From NCBI GenBank assembly GCA_964510345.1, contig CAZEBB010000006.1:1-64000 (forward strand): 64,000 nt of DNA, given 5' to 3'. Made by a program: the position numbers and the translations under genes. This DNA is from JAAYQA01 sp964510345. GTDB lineage: Bacteria; Bacillota; Clostridia; Tissierellales; Peptoniphilaceae. The notes beneath the pieces are model-generated. The model was not told the DNA's origin and made no database searches. It saw only the letters and a program-made list of their open reading frames with translations. Positions 24,191-32,439 of the stretch are shown here, piece after piece (the stretch's first letter is position 1; each line of letters starts with the position of its first letter).

Positions 24191-25609
24191 CTAAAATATC
24201 GCGGTGAGAACATAGTTGACGACAAACAGCGCCGTGGCGCCGAAGAGGATCGGGTGTACATCTTTCATCTGGCCCTTGACGGCTTTAATCAAGATGTAGA
24301 ACACGAATCCGACGGCAATCCCGTTGGAGATACTATACGAGAGGCACATGAAGATGCTGGCGAAGAATGCCGGGATGGCTTGATCGAGGTCGGGCCAGTC
24401 GATGTCTTTAAATGCAGCCAACATCATGACGCCGACGACTATCAGCGCGGCAGCGGTTGCTTGCGCGGGTACCAACTGCGCGATCGGCGCCAAGAAGATC
24501 GAAAGTCCGAACAGTGCGGCGACGACAACCGAGGTAAGCCCCGTGCGTCCGCCGACGCCGATTCCCGCCGCGCTTTCTACATAGGTCGTGGTGTTGGAGG
24601 TACCGAGTACGGCACCTACGGAGGTCGCGATCGCATCGGCAAAGAGCGCCTTGTCCATCTTGGAGCTGAAGCCGCCTCTTTCCATCATGAGTCGCTCGTC
24701 TTCTTCGCTGAAGATCCCCGAGCGTCTACCGGTACCGATAAAGGTGCCGATGGTGTCAAAAGTGTCGGTCAAGCTGAAGGCGAAGATGGTCATGAGCACG
24801 TCGGTAATGCGGGACGGATCAGAGAACAGCGATAGCAGTCCTTCTTGGCCTAATGCCGCTCCGAAGGTCACGCCCAGCTCTGAGAATGCCTGCGATACGC
24901 CGATGCCGCTCGTCACTTGCGAGAGGTCGACGACGCCCATGGGGATTCCGATCGCGGTCGTCACCACGATGCCCAGCAAGATGGCGCCGCGCACTTTTTT
25001 CACAAGAAGTACGGTGGTCAGCAACAAACCGAACAGCGCCAGCAATACGCCGGGGGTGTTCAACGGGACCAAGCCCGGTACGACGGAGCTGTTCGCAATG
25101 ACCGTACCTGAATCGAGTTGTACATAGGTGCCGGGATCGGCCAGGAATTCTAAGAACCCTCCGTTTTTCAAGCCGATATAGGCGATAAACAAGCCGATTC
25201 CTCCCGAGATCGCATTTTGTAATGCGCCGGGAATCGCCAGTATGATCTGTTTTCGGATTTTGGTGACGGTGATAAAGATATTGATAAGACCACATATAAA
25301 GACCATGGCCAGCGCTTGTTGCCAGCTAAAGCCCATCCCGAATACGACCGTGTACGTAAAGAATGCGTTGAGTCCCATACCCGCGGCTTGCGCGTACGGA
25401 ACGTTCGCAAACAGTCCCATGACCAGCGTTCCGATCATCGCTGCGATAATCGTCGCCAGATACACCCCACCCCACGGCATGCCCGTTTGGGACAGGATCA
25501 GCGGGTTGACAAAGATGATGTACGACATCGTAAAGAAGGTCGTAATCCCCGCAATCACTTCGGTGGATACCGTCGTGTTATTTTCTTTCAGTTGGAAATA
25601 CTTCTCCAT
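24191..25609 (-). CDS. NCS2-family purine permease (AzgA/PbuG-like)
   Basis: Membrane transporter of 472 residues with about 13 to 14 hydrophobic segments. Motifs of the AzgA/PbuG branch are present: the start EVIAGITTFFTMSYIIFVNP, the QAAGMGLNAFF segment and FAFSLTDTFDTIGTFIGTGR in the centre, then LGTSNTTTYVESAAGIGVGGRTGL. These transporters bring in guanine, hypoxanthine or adenine with protons. It is monocistronic with AAAGGGGG ahead of the ATG and its own terminator. There is no room for a purine riboswitch in the short upstream gap, which is notable because relatives are often riboswitch-controlled. Confidence 0.93.
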   Translation of the reverse strand: MEKYFQLKENNTTVSTEVIAGITTFFTMSYIIFVNPLILSQTGMPWGGVYLATIIAAMIGTLVMGLFANVPYAQAAGMGLNAFFTYTVVFGMGFSWQQALAMVFICGLINIFITVTKIRKQIILAIPGALQNAISGGIGLFIAYIGLKNGGFLEFLADPGTYVQLDSGTVIANSSVVPGLVPLNTPGVLLALFGLLLTTVLLVKKVRGAILLGIVVTTAIGIPMGVVDLSQVTSGIGVSQAFSELGVTFGAALGQEGLLSLFSDPSRITDVLMTIFAFSLTDTFDTIGTFIGTGRRSGIFSEEDERLMMERGGFSSKMDKALFADAIATSVGAVLGTSNTTTYVESAAGIGVGGRTGLTSVVVAALFGLSIFLAPIAQLVPAQATAAALIVVGVMMLAAFKDIDWPDLDQAIPAFFASIFMCLSYSISNGIAVGFVFYILIKAVKGQMKDVHPILFGATALFVVNYVLTAIF

Positions 25610-25723
25610 GGTGCCCCCTTTCTTTTCTCGTCATGATTATATCGCACCGTATGAAATCACGCCACAGGTTCCCGACGGTTCTCGATCTGTGTTACACTAA
25701 GAAAGAATTTAGGAGGTGGATAT

Positions 25724-26380
25724 TTGAAGCATTATGTACGCGATTTGCTGCGACTTCTCGCGGGACTGACGATTTTTTCCTTTGGGATCGTAGCGACGAT
25801 CATCCCTGCACTCGGCAACGCGCCATGGGATACATTTCATCAGGGGCTCACACAAATTCTCGGGATCACTTTTGGCCAGGCGAGCATCCTCGTCGGCATC
25901 ATCATCGTCGTGATCACGTTTTTTATGGAAGAACCGTTAGGGATCGGCACGGTGTTAAACGTCGTCGTCATCGGCCTGATTGTCGATGTCATTTTGCAAA
26001 ATCACTGGATCCCCTACTACCCGAACCTCGTGTACCGTGTGGTCCTTCTTTTTGCCGGGATGCTGATCATCGGGATCGCCAGCTGGTTGTATATCGGCGC
26101 CGGATTCGGCGCAGGCCCTCGCGACGGCTTGATGCTCACGCTCATGAGAAAGACCGGACTCTCGGTTTCGGTATCGCGTATTATCGTCGAAGTATCCGCC
26201 GCTTTGATCGGCTTTCTTTTAGGCGGGCCGCTGGGAATCGGGACGGTGCTCATCTTCATCTTTCTCGGCCCCATTATCGGACTTTGGTTTCGACTGGTGC
26301 ATTTTGACACCCACTCTGTTGAACACAAAACATTTACGATCCGCGATATCAAAAACAGATTAGGAAGGAATAACGCATGA
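25724..26380 (+). CDS. YczE/YitT-type integral membrane protein
   Basis: Membrane protein of 218 residues with five or six hydrophobic segments and the repeated motifs GNAPWDTFHQGL and AGPRDGLMLTLMRKTGLS, plus two copies of a PLGIGTVL segment, which point to internal duplication as in the YczE/YitT families. The function in these families is not settled; YczE has been linked to surfactin production in Bacillus. The start is TTG after AGGAGGTGGA. Its stop overlaps the aminopeptidase ATG by 4 bp, so the two are coupled. Confidence 0.8.
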   Translation: MKHYVRDLLRLLAGLTIFSFGIVATIIPALGNAPWDTFHQGLTQILGITFGQASILVGIIIVVITFFMEEPLGIGTVLNVVVIGLIVDVILQNHWIPYYPNLVYRVVLLFAGMLIIGIASWLYIGAGFGAGPRDGLMLTLMRKTGLSVSVSRIIVEVSAALIGFLLGGPLGIGTVLIFIFLGPIIGLWFRLVHFDTHSVEHKTFTIRDIKNRLGRNNA

Positions 26381-27642
26381 CCTCATTATTTAACGCTCAC
26401 GATTTTCTTCAATATTTGCACGACAGCCCGACATCTTTCCACGCGACCGAACAATTGCGCGTTCTTTTCTCTGCCACAGGCTTTCAGGACCTCTGCACCG
26501 AAAAGACGCTGGAACCCGGGGAACGCTTTTATCGAATTTTCGAAGACGGTGCCTTTCTGGCCGGTGTGATCGGTACGGATCCCGTGGAACAGTCGGGCTT
26601 CGGCATCATCGCGACACATACGGATTGGCCGACCTTTCGCGTCAAACCCAATCCGGTGATCGATAAAGAAGGGCTGCTTCGTCTGAACACCGAGCCCTAC
26701 GGCGGACTCATCTGGGACAGCTGGTTGGACCGCCCCTTGGGTCTTGCCGGTCGCCTCATGGTTCGCGAGGCAGACAAGGTTTCCACCCGACTGTTTTGGA
26801 TCGACGAAGACCTCGTCACCATCCCCCATGTCGCCATGCACATCGACAGCAATGCCAACAGCGGACATATTTACAGCCTCTCCGACGAGATGCTGCCGGT
26901 GATCGGCACCTCGGACAGCGGGTTTGAGTGGCTCCCCTATCTCGCCGCTGCCACAGGAATCTCCGTAGACGATATCTTGGACGTCGACGCATTCCTCGTG
27001 CCGCGTGAAAAGAGCGCCATGGTCGCTTTTGATCAAAGTCTGATCAGCGCGCCGCACTTGGACAATCTCGCCATGACCTACACGGCGGCTCTCGCCATGA
27101 TGCACGCGGAAGCGCCCAAGCGCACCGTCATCTTTGCCGCCTTCGACTACGAGGAAATCGGCAGTCACGCGGACACGGGTGCGGACTCGCCCATGTTGTA
27201 CCACTTCTTAGAAGAGATCGTCTATCGTGCGGACGGCGACCGGCAGGACTTCCTACGCGCACTCGACCGATCCTTCCTGCTTTCGGCCGATATGGCGCAC
27301 GCGGCACACCCTGCGCACCCGGAAAAATCAGACCCGACCAACCGCCCGCGCATCAACGGCGGACCGGTTATCAAGTACTCGGCGCGCCACAGCTACACGA
27401 CCACCGCAAAGACGGCGGCCATCATCAAGCAAATTGCCGGAGATATCCCGCTGCAAGCCTATGTGAATCGCTCCGAAGTGCGCGGCGGCTCCACTGCCGG
27501 CATGCATGTGCAGGCGCAAACGGGGATCCGTGGGATCGACATGGGGTGCGCCGTTCTCGGCATGCACGCGTTCCGCGAGCTGGGTGGGGTGAAGGATTTG
27601 GCTTGGATCACGGAGCTGTTTACACGGTTTTACGCGAACTAA
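26377..27642 (+). CDS. M18-family aminopeptidase
   Basis: Metallo-aminopeptidase of 421 residues, close to the family's usual 420-460. Metal and catalytic residues are visible in ATHTDWPTFRVKP (His), SAPHLDNLAM (Asp), FAAFDYEEIGSHADTG (two Glu) and the C-terminal GMHAFRELGG (His). M18 enzymes remove N-terminal acidic or neutral residues from peptides in the cytoplasm, which fits a peptide- and amino-acid-using anaerobe. It is translationally coupled to the membrane protein upstream and ends in a strong bidirectional terminator. Confidence 0.92.
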   Translation: MTSLFNAHDFLQYLHDSPTSFHATEQLRVLFSATGFQDLCTEKTLEPGERFYRIFEDGAFLAGVIGTDPVEQSGFGIIATHTDWPTFRVKPNPVIDKEGLLRLNTEPYGGLIWDSWLDRPLGLAGRLMVREADKVSTRLFWIDEDLVTIPHVAMHIDSNANSGHIYSLSDEMLPVIGTSDSGFEWLPYLAAATGISVDDILDVDAFLVPREKSAMVAFDQSLISAPHLDNLAMTYTAALAMMHAEAPKRTVIFAAFDYEEIGSHADTGADSPMLYHFLEEIVYRADGDRQDFLRALDRSFLLSADMAHAAHPAHPEKSDPTNRPRINGGPVIKYSARHSYTTTAKTAAIIKQIAGDIPLQAYVNRSEVRGGSTAGMHVQAQTGIRGIDMGCAVLGMHAFRELGGVKDLAWITELFTRFYAN

Positions 27643-27665
27643 AAAAGGGGGTCGCCCCCTTTTTT
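27643..27665 (+). terminator. Bidirectional Rho-independent terminator
   Basis: AAAAAGGGGG and CCCCCTTTTT are separated by TCG, with A and T runs on both sides. It serves the convergent aminopeptidase and DUF2202 genes. Confidence 0.92.
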
Positions 27666-27666
27666 A

Positions 27667-28305
27667 TTACTCCGCCGATTGCCAGCGTCCGCGGCCGCGG
27701 CCTTGGCCGGCTGCGTTTCCGCAAGCGTCACAAATGCCGTCTCCATCTTCATCCATTTGCATCCTCTGCATCATCCCACGGTTGCCCGTTCCACGGCGCA
27801 TTCCCATGCCGCCTCGGCCGGACATTCCCTCGCCATTATTCGAACGGGTAAATGCAGCCAAGTGGTTTCTGGAGCCGTTTTGCAGATTGGTGAACATTCT
27901 CTCCACATCTTCCGGCAAACCGAGTGCAATGAGCTCATCATACATTTCGATATCTTCTTCTTCAATTTCTATGGCTCTTTCGACGCTCGCTTCGATCGTG
28001 TCCGGGGCGATGATGGTGTTTTCCGGCGCGACAACGGTTACTCCGTTGTTTTCTGCGATGCGCTCAATCGCGCGAATATGGTTTTCTTCCGATCGAACGA
28101 TTCGGTTAAACGGGCGGATGTTCCCGTGTTTGTCCAGTACCGCCTGATAGGTATTGCGGGCGGCGTATTCATCGTTGATCGCCTCCTGCAGAATCGCGGT
28201 GAGCTCGGGTGTTGTCGGTTCAGCGGCAAACGCGATTTGTGTTGAGCCCAAAAATACCGCGCCGAGTGCCAATGCGTACGTAATTTTTTGCGTCATCTTT
28301 TTCAT
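27667..28305 (-). CDS. Secreted DUF2202 ferritin-like protein with Met/Gly/Arg-rich tail
   Basis: Protein of 212 residues. Residues 1-28 are a signal peptide ending AFA. A four-helix ferritin-like domain of the DUF2202 type follows, with iron-ligand candidates in NDEYAARNTY, RSEENHIRAIERI, EEEDIEMYDEL and GSRNHLAAF. The C-terminal 60 residues are a low-complexity tail (GMGMRRG, GMMQRMQM), then DEDGDGICDACG, which resembles a calcium-binding loop with a Cys pair, and an Arg/Gly-rich end. The function is unknown. It lies 96 bp downstream of a two-component system whose sensor has a similar Met/Gly-rich insert, so it is a likely target. Confidence 0.82.
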   Translation of the reverse strand: MKKMTQKITYALALGAVFLGSTQIAFAAEPTTPELTAILQEAINDEYAARNTYQAVLDKHGNIRPFNRIVRSEENHIRAIERIAENNGVTVVAPENTIIAPDTIEASVERAIEIEEEDIEMYDELIALGLPEDVERMFTNLQNGSRNHLAAFTRSNNGEGMSGRGGMGMRRGTGNRGMMQRMQMDEDGDGICDACGNAAGQGRGRGRWQSAE

Positions 28306-28369
28306 TTTATTTCTCCTTCTGTTCGGGTTTCCCCTTTGATACGTCTATCATACAAAAAAGATATGTCTT

Positions 28370-28389
28370 TTTTCGTACGATTTTCGTAC
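28370..28389 (-). promoter_or_regulatory. 11-bp direct repeats upstream of the DUF2202 gene
   Basis: TTTTCGTAC (plus strand) occurs at 28370-28378 and 28381-28389, an 11-bp period that is usual for OmpR/PhoB-family regulators. It lies just upstream of a TATGAT -10 with a poor -35, so an activator may be needed. Confidence 0.5.
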
Positions 28390-28401
28390 ATTTTGAAGGT
28401 G

Positions 28402-30111
28402 TTATTGTGGTTGTATCTCCGTGATCGGAATGCGAAAGTGGAATGTGGTGCCGATGCCGATCTCGCTTTTCACTTCGATCCCAATCTCGTGTCGCTCGGC
28501 GATGCTCTTAGCAATCGCCAAGCCCAACCCCGTCCCGGCGAGCTCGGCACCTCGTTTTTTCGTATAGAAGCGATCGAAGATGTGCGGCAACTGGTCTTGT
28601 GGGATCCCCACCCCTTGGTCAGATATCTCGACGTGCAAAGCACGGTCGGTTTCATCTGCCCTCGCTCGAATTGAAATCGTAGCGCCGGGTTTTGAGAACT
28701 TGATCGCGTTATCCAATACGACGCTCAACATCTGCTTGAGCCGCGTATAGTCACCCCATACATTCACGGCGGCGTCACCCGTCGTCACCAGTTCCAGTCC
28801 CTTATCTCTTGCGACCTGCCGCATTCCGCGAACCGCGTCCGACAAAATGTCGGATAGACGAACCACTTCAAACTGCAATGTAAACGACGAATTCTGCATG
28901 CGTGTTAAATCCATGAGGTCGTTCACGAGGCGCTCAAGCTGAATGATCTCTTTCAGCATCTGCGTACTGTATTCACTGACTTTCTTAGGCTCCACGATGA
29001 TCCCGTCGGACAGTGTTTCGAGCGATCCTCGAATGACGGTAATCGGCGTGCGAAGTTCGTGAGAAATACTCGCGAGAAATTCTCGCCGTTGCTCTTCCTG
29101 TTTCTCGTTCTCCTCTTTTGAAACTAAGAGACGCCCGGCGAGTTCATCTAAATTCTCCGCCAGTTTTCCGATTTCATCGTTGGAACGATATCGGCAGCGC
29201 GCGGTGTAATCCCCATCCGTCAATCGCTGTGCCGCCACGGACATCTGCGTCATCGGCATTTCGATGGAACGCGCGAGTTTTCTACCGAGTATTGTGGAAA
29301 TCAAAAGTGAGATTACGAGCGCCGCTAGGAGGATCCCCAACGGCGGTAGGATCTCCATCATTTCGACCGCACGGTTTCCATGTAAAAGCAATGCAGCCAT
29401 CACGGACCCGCTTGGGTCTTTCACCGGTACGCCAACCGTCGTGCTGACGCCTTCGAGCATGCCTCGAAATGATGTGCTCGTGACAGTCTGTCCGTCGTAA
29501 ATGCGTCCGATCATTTCGACCGCTTCCTCGGGGAGTTCGCTGATGGTCGTCGCAGACTGCCCGGTCACGATGGCGTCGGCATTTTTATCGACGATCCACG
29601 TTTCGGCTTGCGCGATGTCATCCAGAAATCGTAAGTATCCGCCCATGCCGGCCCCGTTGCCCATTTGCCCCATACCGCGGCTGCCACCTTGCGGTCCTTG
29701 TCCCATTCCGCTCATAGAGCCTTGACCCATCCCGGACATCGGCCCCTGGCCTCTCTCTGCGCCTTGCCCTTGACCCAAACCTCTGCCACTTCCCTGCCCT
29801 TGCCCGGCTCCTTGGCCTTGCCTGCCGGTCACGGCTTCTGTCTCTTCGGGTGTGACGAGCGCTTCGTCTGTTTCCGCGATCTCGTGCTCTATCGACTCAT
29901 CGGTGTTGGCATGTAATATATAGGTCAGTTCACTTGCTATGGACTCAGCTCGCCTCGTCAGCTCTACGCGATGCATCTCCCTGGCGTATAATCCAAAGAA
30001 AAACAGAAAGCTGAGTGCGGTGGCGAGGAAGAAGAACACCATCGTCCGCCGCTGCATCCGACCGATCCGGCTGCGAAAACTCGGTGATTTATTTTCCGTC
30101 ATCTTGCTCAT
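28402..30111 (-). CDS. Membrane sensor histidine kinase with Gly/Gln/Met-rich sensor insert
   Basis: Kinase of 569 residues. A membrane segment near residues 25-47 is followed by an extracytoplasmic region containing about 60 residues of Gly/Gln repeats (GQGQGSGRGLGQGQG) that change into Met/Gly repeats (GMGQGSMSGMGQGP), then a small globular part. A second membrane segment lies around 250 and a HAMP domain follows. The H box SISHELRTP has His near 347, and the N and G boxes are intact (LDNAIKFS, DQGVGIPQ, GTGLGLAI). The Met/Gly repeats could bind soft metal ions or be a spacer; that is inference. It overlaps the regulator gene by 23 bp. Confidence 0.92.
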   Translation of the reverse strand: MSKMTENKSPSFRSRIGRMQRRTMVFFFLATALSFLFFFGLYAREMHRVELTRRAESIASELTYILHANTDESIEHEIAETDEALVTPEETEAVTGRQGQGAGQGQGSGRGLGQGQGAERGQGPMSGMGQGSMSGMGQGPQGGSRGMGQMGNGAGMGGYLRFLDDIAQAETWIVDKNADAIVTGQSATTISELPEEAVEMIGRIYDGQTVTSTSFRGMLEGVSTTVGVPVKDPSGSVMAALLLHGNRAVEMMEILPPLGILLAALVISLLISTILGRKLARSIEMPMTQMSVAAQRLTDGDYTARCRYRSNDEIGKLAENLDELAGRLLVSKEENEKQEEQRREFLASISHELRTPITVIRGSLETLSDGIIVEPKKVSEYSTQMLKEIIQLERLVNDLMDLTRMQNSSFTLQFEVVRLSDILSDAVRGMRQVARDKGLELVTTGDAAVNVWGDYTRLKQMLSVVLDNAIKFSKPGATISIRARADETDRALHVEISDQGVGIPQDQLPHIFDRFYTKKRGAELAGTGLGLAIAKSIAERHEIGIEVKSEIGIGTTFHFRIPITEIQPQ

Positions 30112-30796
30112 CCGCTCCCATTCGGAACCGATACCCTACGCCCCATACGGTCGAAAGCGACCACTCGGGGTGCGGCACCTCGGAAAGCTTCGCTCGCAGA
30201 CGCTTCACATGGGAGTCGACCGTACGCGTATCGCCGAAATAGTCCATGCCCCACACTTGATCCAACAATTGTTCTCTCGTATACACCCTCTCCGGGTGCT
30301 CGGTGAGTAACCAGAGGATTTCAAATTCCTTTTTCGTGAGCTTGATCGCCTGGCCATCGATCGTGACCCCGTAGGTCTCCGGGAAGACGCGCAAATTTCC
30401 GCGATGGATCACCTTCGCGGTCTGTTCGGCATCTTTGTCGAGTCTGCGCATAATGGCGCGCACTCGCGCCATGACCTCTCCCGGCGAGAACGGCTTGACG
30501 ATGTAATCGTCGGCGCCGATATCGAGTCCCATAATGCGCTCAAAATCTTCTCCACGCGCCGTCACCATGATGATCGGCACCTGCGAATTCTCCCGAATGG
30601 TGCGACACACAGAAAACCCGTCTTGTTTGGGCATGGAGACATCCAGTAGGATCACATCCGGTTGGTGTTTGGAAAACTTCTCCAAGGCTTCGTCCCCATC
30701 GGCGGCTGTGATCGGATCGTATCCGTCGTGTTTCGCGTATTCAACTAATATATCGATGATGTTCGGATTGTCGTCCGCAATCAGTATAGTTTTCAT
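30089..30796 (-). CDS. OmpR-family response regulator
   Basis: Regulator of 235 residues with an N-terminal receiver (acidic pair in IADDN, phospho-acceptor Asp52 in LLDVSMP, Lys in IVKPFSP) and a C-terminal winged helix with the usual RTVDSHVKRLRAKL recognition segment. The ATG at 30796 follows GGGGAGG and replaces a longer open frame without such a site. It overlaps the kinase at its end, so the pair is co-translated. Tandem 11-bp repeats upstream suggest self-regulation. Confidence 0.94.
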   Translation of the reverse strand: MKTILIADDNPNIIDILVEYAKHDGYDPITAADGDEALEKFSKHQPDVILLDVSMPKQDGFSVCRTIRENSQVPIIMVTARGEDFERIMGLDIGADDYIVKPFSPGEVMARVRAIMRRLDKDAEQTAKVIHRGNLRVFPETYGVTIDGQAIKLTKKEFEILWLLTEHPERVYTREQLLDQVWGMDYFGDTRTVDSHVKRLRAKLSEVPHPEWSLSTVWGVGYRFRMGADEQDDGK

Positions 30797-30832
30797 GATG
30801 CAACCTCCCCTTTCGTCAGTATACCGTATTTC

Positions 30833-30850
30833 TGTGGCATTTTTGTGGCA
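30833..30850 (-). promoter_or_regulatory. 11-bp direct repeats upstream of the response regulator gene
   Basis: TGTGGCA (plus strand) occurs at 30833-30839 and 30844-30850, exactly 11 bp apart. It lies next to a TATACT -10 on the minus strand that lacks a good -35 at 17 bp. This is a possible autoregulatory OmpR-type site. Confidence 0.45.
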
Positions 30851-30897
30851 AAACGATCGAATGTTTCGCAAACTCTTCCCTTTTCGAAATTTCCGTG

Positions 30898-31054
30898 GTA
30901 CACTTTGAGTAGATCAAATTCTGTCTCCCTACAGTTTTTGCTCGGTTGGTATAGGGTTGTGCGTTGCCGCTTTGCAAGCAAACCCGATGAAGAAGCCCTC
31001 CTGTCGGGCACAAAGAAAACAATCCAAGGAAATGTGTATTGTTTTGTTTTTGTG
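30898..31054 (+). promoter_or_regulatory. Structured leader with terminator ahead of the YkvI-like gene
   Basis: A TACACT -10 preceded by TGG starts a leader of about 190 bases. GGGTT (30954-30958) pairs with AACCC (30981-30985), GCCC (30994-30997) pairs with GGGC (31006-31009), and AAAACAAT (31016-31023) pairs with ATTGTTTT (31038-31045), followed by GTTTTTG. A terminator before the start codon suggests attenuation or a riboswitch. I do not recognise a known class. Confidence 0.45.
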
Positions 31055-31098
31055 TTCAAAGAGATCGCTTGAATCGAGTAGAAAGTAGAGGAAAATCA

Positions 31099-32199
31099 AT
31101 GGAAAAATCAAAACTTAGCATCGGTGCCGTCATCGGCTTTTGCGGTGCTTGTATCGCCTTTTATATCGGTGCTGGCTTTGCGACGATGCAAGAGGTCATG
31201 CAGTACGAAGCCTCCTACGGCTCGCAATTTATGATCGTCATCTTAGTTGCAGCTGCAATCTATGTGTATACCAATATTTCATTTGCCACCAACGGGAATC
31301 GCCTTAAATTAGAACGCGGTGGAGACATATATAAACACTACAGCGGAAAGTACATAGGCACATTTTATGACTATTTCTCTGCCTTTTTCTGCTATATGTG
31401 CTTCATTGTCATGTGTGGCGGTGCCAACTCCACGGCGGCTCAACAATGGGGTCTCCCCAATGGCGTCGGCGCAATCATCCTTACCGTAGCCGTCATCGCA
31501 ACAGCAGTCTTCGGACTCAATGGAATCTTAAATGCGTTAGGTAAGCTGGGTCCGGTCATCATTACACTGATCCTAATCGTGTCGATCATCACCAGCATCA
31601 CCGGTTTCTCCAACTTCGGTGCCAATGTCCAAGCGATCGACAACGGCGCTTACGAGCTGACACAGGTCGGAGGCGGTAATCCCTTTGCCTCGGGTGCGTC
31701 CTATGGCGGGTTCGTCATCTTGTGGTTTGCGTCCTTCCTGTCTGAAATCGGCGCAAAGAACAAACTGAAGGAAGTAAACACCGGTATGCTGATCTCCACA
31801 TTGTTCATCTTCGGTGCAGCCGCCATTTGCTGTATCGCTCTGATTTCACATATCGACGTAACCGCTACAGCAGACATCCCGGCGCTTATGCTCGCCAACC
31901 AAATCAGCCCGCTTCTCGCTCAGGCCTTCGCGTTGATCATCTTCGCCGGCATCTACACGACAGCCGTACCTCTCCTCTGGACCGGTGTGACAAGAGTCGC
32001 CGAAGAAGGAACCCCCCGCTACAAAATGCTGACCATCATCGGCGGCGTCGTCGGTTGTGCCGTCGCTTGGTTCCTCCCATACAAAGGACTGGTCAATATC
32101 TTATACGGCCTGAACGGCTACCTCGGTTTCATCTTGGTCGCCTTCATGATCGTTTACGACGTTCGCACCAAGATGGGCGCGAAACCCCTAAAGTCGTAA
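31099..32199 (+). CDS. YkvI-like membrane transporter (LeuT-like fold expected)
   Basis: Membrane protein of 366 residues with about ten hydrophobic segments. The N-terminal IGAVIGFCGACIAFYIGAGFATMQEVMQY segment, with its broken first helix and GAG motif, resembles YkvI and related secondary transporters of the APC/LeuT superfamily. The substrate is not known, though amino acids are plausible in this organism. The ATG at 31099 follows AGAGGAAAATCA; a longer open frame begins at 31039 inside the leader terminator and is not used. It is monocistronic, with a terminator after the stop. Confidence 0.8.
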   Translation: MEKSKLSIGAVIGFCGACIAFYIGAGFATMQEVMQYEASYGSQFMIVILVAAAIYVYTNISFATNGNRLKLERGGDIYKHYSGKYIGTFYDYFSAFFCYMCFIVMCGGANSTAAQQWGLPNGVGAIILTVAVIATAVFGLNGILNALGKLGPVIITLILIVSIITSITGFSNFGANVQAIDNGAYELTQVGGGNPFASGASYGGFVILWFASFLSEIGAKNKLKEVNTGMLISTLFIFGAAAICCIALISHIDVTATADIPALMLANQISPLLAQAFALIIFAGIYTTAVPLLWTGVTRVAEEGTPRYKMLTIIGGVVGCAVAWFLPYKGLVNILYGLNGYLGFILVAFMIVYDVRTKMGAKPLKS

Positions 32200-32255
32200 C
32201 ACTCATCCGTTAACGACAACGATAATTACCGTCGCTGAATCAAGCGATCCTAAAT

Positions 32256-32291
32256 CGGGCGCTCTGTTGCATAACAGGCACCCGGTTTTTT
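32256..32291 (+). terminator. Rho-independent terminator after the YkvI-like gene
   Basis: CGGG-CTGTT pairs with AACAG-CCCG through a bulged stem, then TTTTTT follows. It lies about 55 bases past the stop at 32199. Confidence 0.8.
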
Positions 32292-32439
32292 AGTTCTTTA
32301 TCATCTTGTGATAGCGTTGTCATAAATTGTAACCTTTTCTTTGTCGACACCGAGAACCGCTAGACGTATAGTGGTTTTATATGAATTCAATAATGATTTC
32401 TCATGCAAAGAAAAGTTTAATTAGAAAGGAGAGGTGCAA

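Noticed and set aside
25610..25723. Purine riboswitch ahead of the NCS2 permease
   Set aside because: The gap to the divergent gene is only about 110 bases and contains no purine-riboswitch core pattern.
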